DNA of 64,000 nucleotides from Mesorhizobium mediterraneum (GCF_002284565.1 NZ_NPKI01000015.1:248001-312000), one strand, 5' to 3'; shown: positions 36,147-45,424, counted from the first letter of the stretch. Translations and numbers: made by a program. Notes: generated from the letters alone by a model not told the origin.

Positions 36147-36342
36147 GAGACCTCTCCGACCTGGATTGCGAGAAGGCCCTTTCTGACTGGCTGAGCGGAT
36201 TTTCATTATGCAGCTTTCGGCCTTACTGAGGCGGATCATGCTTTACCGTCAGCCAGCGGGCCGTTTAACGATGAGCTGCGTTCGGGCTTTGTTGTCCAAG
36301 CATGGGCCGAGTCAGGCCAGTGATCTGCATTAGGGGAATAGG

Positions 36343-36717
36343 ATGCCTTTGACGCTTCTCATCGATTCGTATTGTGCTGCCTGGTCTGATGAGAACGCCC
36401 AGCAGCGGCGGGCGTTGCTGTCATCGGTCTGGAGCGATGGCGCAACATACACCGACCCTACAGTCCATGCGACTGGCGCGGAAGAACTGCTCGCGCACAT
36501 CGCAGGAGTTCTGGCCAAGCATCCCGGTGCCCGCATCTTACGGACAAGTGACGTGGATGTTCATCATGGGATCGCACGCTTCGCGTGGAAGTTTGTGATG
36601 CCTGATGGATCGTCCTTCCCCGAGGGTTTGGACATAGCCTTCCTCGACTCCAGCCAGAAGCGAATAACGCGTATCGTCGGCTTTTTCGGGCCGTTGATAA
36701 GGTCTTCAGTGTCATAG
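36343..36717 (+). CDS. SnoaL/NTF2-like protein
   Basis: The 124-residue protein has a cone-shaped NTF2-like pattern: LIDSYCAAWSDENAQQRRALL, then YTDPTVHATGAEELLAHIAG, and later IARFAWKFVMPDGSSFPEGLDIAFLD-type strands. It has no recognised catalytic triad. It stands alone after a 196-base gap that shows no gene or repeat. Members are often enzymes or ligand-binding proteins of unknown substrate. Confidence 0.75.
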   Translation: MPLTLLIDSYCAAWSDENAQQRRALLSSVWSDGATYTDPTVHATGAEELLAHIAGVLAKHPGARILRTSDVDVHHGIARFAWKFVMPDGSSFPEGLDIAFLDSSQKRITRIVGFFGPLIRSSVS

Positions 36718-36796
36718 GCCACGCACCAAATTATTCAGCCAGATCCGGTCGCAAGATCGTCGCTTCAGTTGGGGATATTCCGACAAGCTCTCGCCA

Positions 36797-37873
36797 TCAA
36801 GCAGATCGACCAGCGCGTGCCAGCCCGTGCGCCACCAGCCGATCGATGATTTCGGAATAGCTGACGCCGCTTGCCGCCATCGCCTTGGAATACATGCTGA
36901 TATCGGTGAAACCGGGAATGGTGTTGAGCTCGTTGATGAGGACGCGCATGTCAGGCGTCACGAAGAAATCAACGCGGGCCATGCCGTCGCAGCCGACCGC
37001 ACGGAAGGCCTTTGCTGCCATCGCGCGGATCTTGCCCTCAATCTCCTGCGGCAGTTCAGCCGGGACTTTCAGCGCGGCGCCGTGCTCGTCGATATATTTG
37101 GCGTCGTAGCTGTAGAAACCGTGGCTCTGTGCTGGCATGATTTCGCCAGGACGGGAAACGAAGAGGCCGCCTTGCGTATCCTCCAGCACGCTGCACTCGA
37201 TCTCGCGGCCTCGAATAAATTCTTCGGCCAGCAGCTTGCGGTCGTGACCAAAACCTTCTGTCAGCGCTGCCTCATAGTCTTTTTCAGCCGAAACCTTACT
37301 GACGCCGACAGAGGAGCCCTGCCGGGCCGGTTTGATGAAAAGCGGAAGACCAAGCACGCTCTCCAGTTCCGCAAAGGCCGGTGCGGCGCCGTGGTGGATT
37401 GTGACGGAACGCGCGGTGGGCAAGCCCGCCTCGTTCAGCAGCCGCTTGGCAATGTCCTTGTCGAGGGCGGCGGCCGAACCGAGTATGCCGCAGCCGGCGA
37501 GCGGCACACGCGCCACCTCCGCGAGCCCCTGCACCGAGCCGTCCTCGCCATGGAGGCCGTGCAGGGCGGGAAACAGGATGTCGATGGCAGGCAGTTCGTG
37601 AGGCGTGCCATTCGTCGGGATCGCCAACACCCGTCCTTGTCCACCCGGCACCAGACAGACTTCTGTACCGGTCGAAGGTTTCGCCAGCGTGCCATCCTCG
37701 AAGCTGCTCAGCAGCCATTGTCCTTCGCGGGTGACGAAGACGGGAACGGCATCGTACTTCGCGGGTTCCAGCGCACGCATGATATTGGTTGCCGACAGCA
37801 CCGAAACGTCATGCTCGGCGGAGCGTCCGCCAAAGAGCACGGCAATGCGCAGTCTTTTCGAGGTGTCGGCCAT
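36797..37873 (-). CDS. D-alanine-D-alanine ligase, DdlA type (probable additional copy)
   Basis: The 358-residue ATP-grasp ligase has VLFGGRSAEHDVSVLSATN, FIKPARQGSSVGVSKV, a lysine/tyrosine omega loop SYDAKYIDEHGAALKVP and the Mg-binding INELNTIPGFTDISMY. This is the longer DdlA/VanA-like form. The housekeeping DdlB in rhizobia is shorter (about 310 residues) and lies in the mur-fts cluster, so this is probably a second ligase. The Tyr in the omega loop points to D-Ala-D-Ala rather than D-lactate. It is a lone gene with no van neighbours. Confidence 0.85.
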   Translation of the reverse strand: MADTSKRLRIAVLFGGRSAEHDVSVLSATNIMRALEPAKYDAVPVFVTREGQWLLSSFEDGTLAKPSTGTEVCLVPGGQGRVLAIPTNGTPHELPAIDILFPALHGLHGEDGSVQGLAEVARVPLAGCGILGSAAALDKDIAKRLLNEAGLPTARSVTIHHGAAPAFAELESVLGLPLFIKPARQGSSVGVSKVSAEKDYEAALTEGFGHDRKLLAEEFIRGREIECSVLEDTQGGLFVSRPGEIMPAQSHGFYSYDAKYIDEHGAALKVPAELPQEIEGKIRAMAAKAFRAVGCDGMARVDFFVTPDMRVLINELNTIPGFTDISMYSKAMAASGVSYSEIIDRLVAHGLARAGRSA

Positions 37874-38179
37874 GAGCGTCTCCAAAATGGTCTAGGGATG
37901 CCGGCAGTGGGCACGTTGGGTCTCGGCGCGCAGCCCGAACGGTTCCCGACGAAGGTCATGAAGTTATGTAGATGATCGGCTCGTATACTCGTATACGAGT
38001 CGAGAGGTGGCCATTCAAGTCCGTGTCTGAGGTGCTTGGGTTCGGTCTCCTCCCCAGTGCTCCTCTCATTGAAGGAAGCGCAGCATGAGACCTGAATGAG
38101 GAGAGAATACGCTGCCCTCTGCCCTGCTTCGCAAGCAACTGGGGTTGCCTTGATCATAAACCTGTGCTTATCATAAACC
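37874..38179. other. Intergenic gap with a GTATAC palindrome
   Basis: No gene is seen. A 12-bp palindrome CTCGTATACGAG (37988-37999) is preceded by another CTCGTATAC copy (37980-37988), giving overlapping GTATAC repeats about 115 bases upstream of the ligase start. Such sequences are typical of dimeric repressor operators (for example GntR/FCD type), but no such regulator gene is adjacent. Nearer the right end lie the ATCATAAACC repeats that belong to the ArsR gene. Confidence 0.4.
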
Positions 38180-38190
38180 GTGATTTATGA
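38153..38190 (+). promoter_or_regulatory. Repeated ArsR-type operator overlapping the ArsR start
   Basis: ATCATAAACC occurs twice (38153-38162 and 38170-38179). The second copy is part of a perfect inverted repeat TCATAAA-N6-TTTATGA (38171-38190). The repeat spans the possible GTG start of the ArsR-like gene. It suggests autorepression at the translation start region. Confidence 0.55.
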
Positions 38191-38509
38191 TTATGCAGGT
38201 ATGGTCGCGCTGGCCGACCCCACGCGCAGAAAGGTATTCGAGCTTGTGGCCGAAGAGCCGCGTTCGGTAGCGAACCTCGCTCGAACCGTGCCGGTGTCTC
38301 AGCCCGCGATCTCTCATCATCTGAAGGTGCTGAGGGAGGCGCGGCTGGTCCGCGCCGAGCCTCGCGGCGCCAGCAACATCTACCATGTCGACCCTCATGG
38401 TCTTGGCGAGATGCGAGCCTGGCTCGACCAGATGTGGGGGAACGCGCTCGACGCCTTCCGAAACGAGATCAACAAAGCCAAGGAGCGAAATAATGACGGC
38501 GATCATTAA
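38180..38509 (+). CDS. ArsR-family winged-helix regulator
   Basis: The 109-residue regulator has MVALADPTRRKVFELVAEEP, then SVANLARTVPVSQPAISHHLKVLREARLV, and AEPRGASNIYHVDPHGLGEM. This is the non-metal ArsR subgroup usually paired with SRPBCC proteins. No Cys metal site is present. The GTG at 38180 gives the usual family N-terminus but falls in the inverted repeat; the ATG at 38201 is an alternative. It overlaps the next gene by 17 bases. Confidence 0.82.
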   Translation: MIYDYAGMVALADPTRRKVFELVAEEPRSVANLARTVPVSQPAISHHLKVLREARLVRAEPRGASNIYHVDPHGLGEMRAWLDQMWGNALDAFRNEINKAKERNNDGDH

Positions 38510-38969
38510 ACCAGCGCCTGTGCGCAAGTCGGTCACCGTGGACGTGCCGGTTGCCACGGCGTTTGAAGTGTTCACGAGCGGGTTCGGACGTTGGTGGCCG
38601 GCGTCCCACTCGATAGGCAAGTCCGCGCTCAGGAGCGCGACTATCGAGCCAAAGGCAGGAGGCCGCTGGTTTGAGACCGGCGAGGATGGGACGGAATGCG
38701 ACTGGGGCGAAGTGCTGGCGTGGGAACCGCCAAACCGCATCGTCCTGGCATGGCGGATTCGCGCCGACTGGCAATATGATCCGTCGCTGCTGACCGAAGT
38801 CGAGATCAACTTCTCCGAGGCCGGCGAGAACGCGACTCGCGTCGAGCTCGAGCATCGTCGGCTTGAGAACATGGGCGCGGCCGGCGAAGCGGTGCGTGAG
38901 ATCTTCGAATCCGATCGCGGCTGGAGCGGTATCCTGAAAAACTATGTCCAGTTGATCGAGAAGCGGTAG
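38493..38969 (+). CDS. SRPBCC (AHSA1-like) domain protein
   Basis: The 158-residue protein has the START/Bet v1-like pattern of the AHSA1 family: VRKSVTVDVPVATAFEVFTSGFGRWWP, GGRWFETGEDGTECDWGEV and a long C-terminal helix GWSGILKNYVQLIEKR. ArsR-SRPBCC pairs are very common in bacteria, and the SRPBCC protein probably binds a hydrophobic ligand. Its start overlaps the regulator's end, so the two are translated together. Confidence 0.85.
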   Translation: MTAIIKPAPVRKSVTVDVPVATAFEVFTSGFGRWWPASHSIGKSALRSATIEPKAGGRWFETGEDGTECDWGEVLAWEPPNRIVLAWRIRADWQYDPSLLTEVEINFSEAGENATRVELEHRRLENMGAAGEAVREIFESDRGWSGILKNYVQLIEKR

Positions 38970-39191
38970 GCCGCCAACCGATCGGCCAACACACTTACCC
39001 TTGAGTGCGTGAAAGGTGCGCTTCAATTCGCAATCCAAGTACTATAGTTAAGGACCAGGAGGGCGGCTTGCCGCTTGCTGAGACAACGACGGCGAAAGCA
39101 TATTTTGCCGCAGTGTATGACGAGCCGTGCCGGTGAGATGAGACGAAACGGTCGAAGACAGGCTAGCATAAGGCCCGGCACTCTGCTCAGC

Positions 39192-39560
39192 ATGGGTGCT
39201 GGTCTGCGGCTGCTCGCTTCATTGCTCTTCTTGATCTGGACCATTCCCGCGGCAACAGCCGAGCACGTCGCACAGGATCTTGCCAAGGGGCAAATGAGGC
39301 TCGGCGCGACCGAGCCCGTCACACACCCGACTTTCCTTGTCCGCGACATTGCACGCCGTGTTGCTGCTGAGACTTCCCGTTTCAAGACGGGAACGCCTGT
39401 CACTGCGGGAAACGGCAAGCCCTTTTGCATCATCCCGGATTTGCGCCTGCCGCTCGAAACAGCGTCAGCCGCACCGTTTGGTATAGGGTCCGAAGACCGG
39501 CCGAAACTGTCGCCGAACCGCGCCTTCGATGCGCGCGCGCCTCCGCTTCTCACGGCATGA
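39192..39560 (+). CDS. Hypothetical exported protein
   Basis: I do not recognise this frame of about 122 residues. It opens with a plausible signal sequence (AGLRLLASLLFLIWTIPAATA) and continues without known motifs, ending in a Pro/Ala-rich tail. It could start further upstream, at 39075. It lies 143 bases before secDF. It may be a real small exported protein or a chance frame. Confidence 0.35.
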   Translation: MGAGLRLLASLLFLIWTIPAATAEHVAQDLAKGQMRLGATEPVTHPTFLVRDIARRVAAETSRFKTGTPVTAGNGKPFCIIPDLRLPLETASAAPFGIGSEDRPKLSPNRAFDARAPPLLTA

Positions 39561-39702
39561 TCTTGGCCGCGCGACCGCGGCCCTCGGCTCCCAAAACTTT
39601 CACATCGCGTTCCCGGGCTCTCGTCGAGTTGCTCGCCGATCGGAACGCCAAAGCACTTGTCGGAGGCGGTTTCCGCCCGATATGGGCTGAACGGATAAGA
39701 AT

Positions 39703-42258
39703 ATGCTGCATTTTTCGCGCTGGAAGACCATTCTCATCTGGCTGACGGTCCTGGCCGGTGTCCTGTACGCAGCGCCCAATTTGGTTCCCGCCTCCACTCT
39801 GGCATCGCTGCCCAATTGGCTGCCAAAGCAGCAGCTGACGCTGGGGCTCGACCTGCAGGGCGGCTCGCACATCCTGCTCCAGATCGATCGGCAGGACCTC
39901 GCCAACGAACGCCTCGAAGCGGCCCGCGACGAGGTTCGCACATCGCTGCGCGATGCCCAGATCGGTTATACCGGACTTACCGGCACCGCCAATTCGATCC
40001 AGGTCCGCATTCGCGACCAAGGTCAGGTCGAAGCTGCGAAGAGCGCGCTCGAAAGATTGACGCAGCCGATCTCGACCGGACTTTTCATGAGCGGCTCCGT
40101 GACCGAGATGGAGATGGCCGAGCCGGAACCGGGGCTGCTGCGTTTTACGCTGACCGAAGCCGGGATCGACTACCGGATCGCCGCGGCGCTGACCCAATCG
40201 ATCGAGGTGGTGGGCCGGCGCGTGAACGAGCTCGGCACGACCGAGCCGATCATCCAGCGCCAGGGTTCGGACCGTATCATGGTCCAGGTGCCGGGCCTGC
40301 AGGATCCGCAGCGGCTGAAGGATATTCTCGGACAGACCGCGAAGCTGACCTTTCAGATGGTCGACCAGTCGATTCCGGTCGAGGAGGCTATCTCCGGCCG
40401 CCCGCCGGCGGGCTCGACGGTGTTGTATTCGACGGACGAACCGCGGGTTCCGCATCTGATCGAGAATCGGATCATCGTCTCCGGCGAAAACCTCGTCGAT
40501 GCGCAGGCAACCTTCGACCAGCGCACCAACGAGCCGGTGGTCTCGTTTCGCTTCGACAGCCGCGGCGCCGGCCGCTTCGGTCAGGCTACTCAGACCAATG
40601 TCGGGCGCCTGTTCGCGATCATCCTCGACAACGAGGTGATCTCCGCGCCGCAGATCCGCGAACCAATCCTGGGCGGCACCGGGCAGATATCCGGCAGTTT
40701 CACGGTGGAGAGCGCGAACGACCTTGCGGTCCTGCTGCGCGCCGGCGCACTGCCTGCCGACCTCACCATCGTCGAGGAACGCACCGTCGGCCCGAGCCTC
40801 GGCAGCGATTCGATCGACGCCGGCCAGTTCGCGTCAATCGTCGCCGGGTTCCTCGTCGTCGGCTTCATGCTGTTCGCCTATGGGCGACTGGGGCTGATCG
40901 CGAATATCGCGCTCCTGGCCAACGTCGCATTGATCATCGCCGTCCTGTCGGTTCTCGGCGCGACGCTGACGCTGCCCGGCATCGCCGGCATCGTGCTGAC
41001 GATGGGGATGGCGGTCGATTCCAACGTCATCATCTTCGAGCGCGTCCGCGAAGAGAGCCGCCAAGGGCGCTCGATCGTGCAGTCGATGGATTCCGGGTTC
41101 AAACAGGCGCTGGCGACAGTCGTCGACGCCAATGTGACGACGCTGATTGCCGCCGTCATCCTGTTCTTTCTCGGCTCAGGGCCGATCAAGGGATTTGCCG
41201 TCACCCTCGCCATCGGCATCGTCACCACCGTGTTCACGGCGTTCACGCTGACGCGCTGGCTGGTCGCGTTCTGGCTTCGCCGGCAACGCCCGAAAACCAT
41301 GCCCAGCGGTGTCATGCGACTGGTGCCCGACGACACGCGCGTGCCGTTCATGGCGTTCCGAAAGTACGCCTTCACGCTGTCCCTGCTATTGTCGATCGCT
41401 TCGGCCGCGGCGTTCTTCACTGTCGGCATGAACTACGGCATCGACTTCCGCGGCGGTTCGAGCATCGAGGTGCAGGCGAAGGGTCAGCAGGCCGACATCG
41501 GCAACATCCGCGAGCGCCTGACAGGTCTCGAACTGGGCGAGGTGCAGGTGCAGGAGTTCGGGTCGACCCGGGATGTGCTGATACGCATCGGCACCCAGGG
41601 GGGCGGCGACGTTGCCGAACAGTCCGCCGTCCAGAAAGTGAGAAGCGCGCTCGAATCTGACTACGAGTTCCGCCGCATCGAGGTCGTCGGCCCGACTGTG
41701 TCCTCGGAACTAGCCTTCAACGGCACGATGGGCGTGCTCGCCTCGCTGCTGGCGATGCTCGTCTACATCTGGGTCAGGTTCGAGTGGCAGTTCGGGCTCG
41801 GCGCCATCATTTCGACCTTCCACGACGTGATCCTGATGATCGGCTTCTACGTCGTCGCGGGCATAGAGTTCAATTTGACCTCGATAGCCGCGATCCTGAC
41901 TATCGTCGGCTATTCGATCAACGATACCGTTGTTGTCTATGACCGGGTCCGCGAGAACCTGCGCCGCTATAAAAAGATGCCGATCGCCGAGCTGCTCGAC
42001 CTGTCAATGAACCAGACTCTGGCGCGAACGGTCCTCACCGGCGTGACGACGCTGTTCGCGCTGGCGGCGCTTTCGATCTGGGGCGGCGAGGTCATCCAGT
42101 CCTTCACGGTCGCGATGATCTTCGGCATCCTCGCCGGGACCTATTCCTCCATCTTCGTCGCCGGGCCGCTGCTGATCCTGTTCAGGCTCCGGCCGGGCGC
42201 CCTCAGTCCAGAGGAACCCACAGGGGCGAAAGAGCCGCCGGCGCGACCGGCTTTATGA
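39703..42258 (+). CDS. secDF: SecDF fused protein translocase subunit
   Basis: The 851-residue protein joins SecD (residues 1 to about 520) and SecF (about 550-851), the usual form in rhizobia. It has the D1 motif LGLDLQGGSHILLQID, GIAGIVLTMGMAVDSNVIIFERVREESRQ-type D5 text (VDSNVIIFERVREE) and the SecF motif TIVGYSINDTVVVYDRVRENL. It uses the proton gradient to help Sec-exported proteins leave the channel. No yajC is adjacent and its neighbours are accessory genes, so it is probably a second copy; that needs the rest of the genome. Confidence 0.93.
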   Translation: MLHFSRWKTILIWLTVLAGVLYAAPNLVPASTLASLPNWLPKQQLTLGLDLQGGSHILLQIDRQDLANERLEAARDEVRTSLRDAQIGYTGLTGTANSIQVRIRDQGQVEAAKSALERLTQPISTGLFMSGSVTEMEMAEPEPGLLRFTLTEAGIDYRIAAALTQSIEVVGRRVNELGTTEPIIQRQGSDRIMVQVPGLQDPQRLKDILGQTAKLTFQMVDQSIPVEEAISGRPPAGSTVLYSTDEPRVPHLIENRIIVSGENLVDAQATFDQRTNEPVVSFRFDSRGAGRFGQATQTNVGRLFAIILDNEVISAPQIREPILGGTGQISGSFTVESANDLAVLLRAGALPADLTIVEERTVGPSLGSDSIDAGQFASIVAGFLVVGFMLFAYGRLGLIANIALLANVALIIAVLSVLGATLTLPGIAGIVLTMGMAVDSNVIIFERVREESRQGRSIVQSMDSGFKQALATVVDANVTTLIAAVILFFLGSGPIKGFAVTLAIGIVTTVFTAFTLTRWLVAFWLRRQRPKTMPSGVMRLVPDDTRVPFMAFRKYAFTLSLLLSIASAAAFFTVGMNYGIDFRGGSSIEVQAKGQQADIGNIRERLTGLELGEVQVQEFGSTRDVLIRIGTQGGGDVAEQSAVQKVRSALESDYEFRRIEVVGPTVSSELAFNGTMGVLASLLAMLVYIWVRFEWQFGLGAIISTFHDVILMIGFYVVAGIEFNLTSIAAILTIVGYSINDTVVVYDRVRENLRRYKKMPIAELLDLSMNQTLARTVLTGVTTLFALAALSIWGGEVIQSFTVAMIFGILAGTYSSIFVAGPLLILFRLRPGALSPEEPTGAKEPPARPAL

Positions 42259-42297
42259 CGCAACGATGGGTGGTGCCGTCTCTTTGGGTCCTATCGT

Positions 42298-43431
42298 CTA
42301 GCGGATGGCGGATCGGACCGTGACGGCTCGAAGCTGATCCACGACGGCGTCGATTTCGGTGCTGGTCGTGGCTCGACCAAGACTGAAGCGAACGGCGCCC
42401 ATGCCGATCTTCTCGGGCACGCCCATGGCCGTGAGCACTGGGGAGAGCTCGACCCGGCCGGCATGACAGGCCGAACCGGTCGATGCCGCGACGCCGTCGA
42501 GATGCGAAAGCACCTCGGCGCCGATCATGCCTACGAATGAAACGTTGAGCGTGTTGGGAAGGCGATGCTGAGGGTGCCCGTTGAGCACGATACGGTCGCC
42601 GAAACTCTCCTGCAGCGCGTCCCAAAAACGATCCCGCAGCACGCGGACGCGCGCCATCGGCTCCAGATCGCTGGCGAGCGCACAGGCCGTACCGAGGCCA
42701 ACCGCGAGCAAGGCGCTTTCAGTGCCGGCGCGCCGGCCATGTTCATGCCCGGCGCCATGGATCAGCGGCTCGAGCCTGACCCCGCCTCGGACATAGAGCG
42801 CCCCGACACCCTTTGGTGCATAGAGTTTGTGGCCGGCGATGGTCAGCAAATCGACGCCAAGCGTGTCGACCTTGCTTGCAATCTTGCCGACCGACTGCGC
42901 TGCGTCGGTGTGAAACCGGACCCCACGTTCCCGCGCAACAGCACCGATCTCCTCGATCGGCTGGATCGTGCCAACCTCATTGTTGGCGTGCATGACGCTG
43001 ATCAGGATGGTGCGCGACGTGATGGCACGACGCACGTCGTCGGGATCGACCCGGCCCGTGCTGTCGACCGGCACATAGGTCACTGCCGCGCCGAGCTGCT
43101 CGAGGAAACGGCAAGGCGCGAGAATGGCCGGGTGCTCGACCGTAGTGGTGACGATGTGCTCGCCCTTGTGGCGCAGGGCGAAGAACGTGCCCTTGATCGC
43201 CAGGTTGTTGGCCTCACTGCCGCCGCTTGTGAACACGATCTCGTCGGGTGCGCAGTCGAGTAGTGCCGCAACCTGGCCGCGGGCCTTCTCCAGCGCAGCC
43301 TTCGCCGGCATGCTCGCCCAATGGCCGCTCGACGGATTGCCGAAAGCCTCATCCAAATATGGCTGCATGGCAGCCGTGACGGCCGGATCGATCGGCGTGC
43401 TCGCGTTGTAGTCGAGGTAGATCGACGTCAT
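42298..43431 (-). CDS. Cysteine desulfurase (NifS/IscS class)
   Basis: The 377-residue PLP enzyme has IYLDYNASTPIDPAV, FTSGGSEANNLAIKG and HTDAAQSVGKI. The PLP lysine lies in TIAGHKLYAPKGVGALYVR, and the catalytic Cys is in STGSACHAGRVELSPVL near residue 325. It takes sulfur from cysteine as an enzyme persulfide. No isc or suf genes are near; instead it is with persulfide-handling genes. It is convergent with secDF and first in direction after the EF-hand gene. Confidence 0.9.
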   Translation of the reverse strand: MTSIYLDYNASTPIDPAVTAAMQPYLDEAFGNPSSGHWASMPAKAALEKARGQVAALLDCAPDEIVFTSGGSEANNLAIKGTFFALRHKGEHIVTTTVEHPAILAPCRFLEQLGAAVTYVPVDSTGRVDPDDVRRAITSRTILISVMHANNEVGTIQPIEEIGAVARERGVRFHTDAAQSVGKIASKVDTLGVDLLTIAGHKLYAPKGVGALYVRGGVRLEPLIHGAGHEHGRRAGTESALLAVGLGTACALASDLEPMARVRVLRDRFWDALQESFGDRIVLNGHPQHRLPNTLNVSFVGMIGAEVLSHLDGVAASTGSACHAGRVELSPVLTAMGVPEKIGMGAVRFSLGRATTSTEIDAVVDQLRAVTVRSAIR

Positions 43432-43481
43432 GTTCGGGAGCCTCCTTCGCGGCTTGTCGCCCGGCGATCAGCTGCGCGCGG

Positions 43482-43958
43482 CTACTGCCGCATGAATGCC
43501 TGCACTTCTTCGGGTGTCACTTTGCCGTCTTTGTTTGCGTCCACCTTGTCGAAGATTCGCTTATGGATGGCGGTGATCTCTTCGAAGGAAAGCGCGCTGT
43601 CGCCGTCCGTGTCGGCAACGGCGAACATGATCTTCATCATGTGCCCGCGCATGCGCATCATCGGCATTGCGCCCATCATGCCGGGCTGCTTCATCTCGCA
43701 CATCATGCCCTGACCCATGCCTTGGCCCATCATGCCTTGACCCATCATTCCGGGAGGCATCATCCCGGGTTGAGCGGGCTGTGCCCCTTGGTCTTGTCCC
43801 GCCATATCTCCAGGCTCGGTGGACGGCGCCGCCTGTGCGACCGTCGTATCGGGATGGTGCGGATCGGCTGCGGTCGTTTGCGCGGCGGTTATAGCCGTCA
43901 TGCCGGCGGCGACAATTGCGGCGAGCGCGGCCACGCGCGTCAATGAAATCAACGTCAT
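43482..43958 (-). CDS. Exported Met-rich EF-hand protein
   Basis: The 158-residue protein has a signal peptide (SLTRVAALAAIVAAGMTAITAA). A central Met/Gly-rich run of about 40 residues follows (GMMGQGMMGQGMGQGMMCE, then further MPMMRMRGHMMK). Two EF-hand loops come last: DTDGDSALSFEE and DANKDGKVTPEE. The Met-rich run could bind copper(I) and the EF-hands calcium. The ATG at 43958 has AAGGAGGA upstream. It lies between the desulfurase and an MFS gene on the same strand. Confidence 0.8.
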   Translation of the reverse strand: MTLISLTRVAALAAIVAAGMTAITAAQTTAADPHHPDTTVAQAAPSTEPGDMAGQDQGAQPAQPGMMPPGMMGQGMMGQGMGQGMMCEMKQPGMMGAMPMMRMRGHMMKIMFAVADTDGDSALSFEEITAIHKRIFDKVDANKDGKVTPEEVQAFMRQ

Positions 43959-44146
43959 AGCATCCTCCTTCCTCTCATGGGCTCGGCAGTTTTGACCCAC
44001 TGGCGGCTCTGCGGCCGGAAATGCTTTGGGCTCTTTCCGTACTGCCGGCAAGCTGCCGGTCGCGGTCAAATTCCAATATAGGCCCAACGGGCAGCGCGGC
44101 GAGCTTGCGCCGGATCAATTGCTTGGGCAGCGATCTGCCGCCGCTG

Positions 44147-45421
44147 TCATGTTGCCCTCCTCGCGGACGGATGAGCCTCGGTTTCGCTCATCACAACAGC
44201 CACGACTACCCCTGAGAGAAACGTCAGCGCGGCGATCGATGTGATCGCCCATGACAGCCCGAAGCTGTCGGCGATGAGGCCGGCGGAGAGCGCGCCGATC
44301 GCGTAGCCGAGATCCCGCCAGAAGCGGTAGACGCTGAGTGAGCGGGCGCGCCAGGTCGGATGCGAGGCGTCGGAGACGGCTGCGATCAGGCTTGGGTAGA
44401 CCATCGCCGTGCCGAGGCCGAGCAGAAGGCTGCCGACGATCCACCACTCGAACTGGCGCGTCGCCGCGGTGAGAAACAGACCCGCGGCCTGTACCCACAT
44501 GCCGGCGACGATCAGGCCCTTGCGCCCCCAGCGATCGCTCAAGGGGCCTGTGGCGATCTGCAGGACACCCCATGTCGCGGGATAGACCGCCTTGAGGATG
44601 CCGATGCGTTCGACGCCGAGACCGAAGGAAGCGAAGAACAACGGGAAAATGCCCCAGCTCATGCCGTCGTTGAGATTGTTGACGAGGCCGGCCTGCGAGG
44701 CGGCGAACAGGTTGCGATCCCCGAACGAGGTGAGCGCGAAAACCTGCCGAAAGCTGATGGGCGCGGGCTGCGCGTGGGACGAAGCCTCCAGCCGAACGTG
44801 GTCCCGCGTGTCGCGCACGAGCAGGATCGACAGTGCGGCACCGACGACCGCATAACCGATGCCGAGATAGATCGGCACTGGCCGAAGTCCGTATTGTGAG
44901 GCGAGATAGCCGGTCAGGAACGCCGTCACCCCGACGGCAAGATAGCCGGCGAACTCGTTGAGACCAACGGCCAGGCCGCGCGACTTCGGCCCCACGAGAT
45001 CGACTTTCATGATCACGGTCATCGACCAGGCGAGCCCCTGGTTGATGCCGAGCAATGCGTTGGCCGCAATCACCCATTCCCAGGTCGGCGCCCAGATGAT
45101 CATGAACGGCACCGGCAGGCCGACCAGCCATCCCAAGACGAGCACGCGCTTGCGGCCCCACGCGTCGGCAAGCTGCCCCGAGACCAGATTGGCGAGCGCC
45201 TTGACGATGCCGAAGCTGACGATGAAGGAGACGATGAGCGTTGTCGACGTGACGTGGAACTCTTCCGACCCGATCAGCGGCACCACCGTTCGTTCTATCC
45301 CGACCATACCGCCGACAAAGGCGTTGATCACGACGAGCAGCGCGAATTGCGGCCAGTTCTCTCTGAGGCCTAGCCTGACGGGTGAACCCGCCTTGCCTGG
45401 CACCGATGCCGCTTCGTCCAT
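44147..45421 (-). CDS. MFS transporter of the sulfur group
   Basis: The 424-residue, 12-helix major-facilitator protein has the loop 2-3 motif GQLADAWGRKRVLVLG and a second-half copy GPLSDRWGRKGLIVAG. Its ATG is four bases from the stop of the metallo-hydrolase gene, so the two are in one operon under the divergent ArsR-rhodanese regulator. By association it may export a sulfur compound such as sulfite or thiosulfate, but nothing in the sequence fixes the substrate. Confidence 0.85.
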   Translation of the reverse strand: MDEAASVPGKAGSPVRLGLRENWPQFALLVVINAFVGGMVGIERTVVPLIGSEEFHVTSTTLIVSFIVSFGIVKALANLVSGQLADAWGRKRVLVLGWLVGLPVPFMIIWAPTWEWVIAANALLGINQGLAWSMTVIMKVDLVGPKSRGLAVGLNEFAGYLAVGVTAFLTGYLASQYGLRPVPIYLGIGYAVVGAALSILLVRDTRDHVRLEASSHAQPAPISFRQVFALTSFGDRNLFAASQAGLVNNLNDGMSWGIFPLFFASFGLGVERIGILKAVYPATWGVLQIATGPLSDRWGRKGLIVAGMWVQAAGLFLTAATRQFEWWIVGSLLLGLGTAMVYPSLIAAVSDASHPTWRARSLSVYRFWRDLGYAIGALSAGLIADSFGLSWAITSIAALTFLSGVVVAVVMSETEAHPSARRAT

Positions 45422-45424
45422 GGG

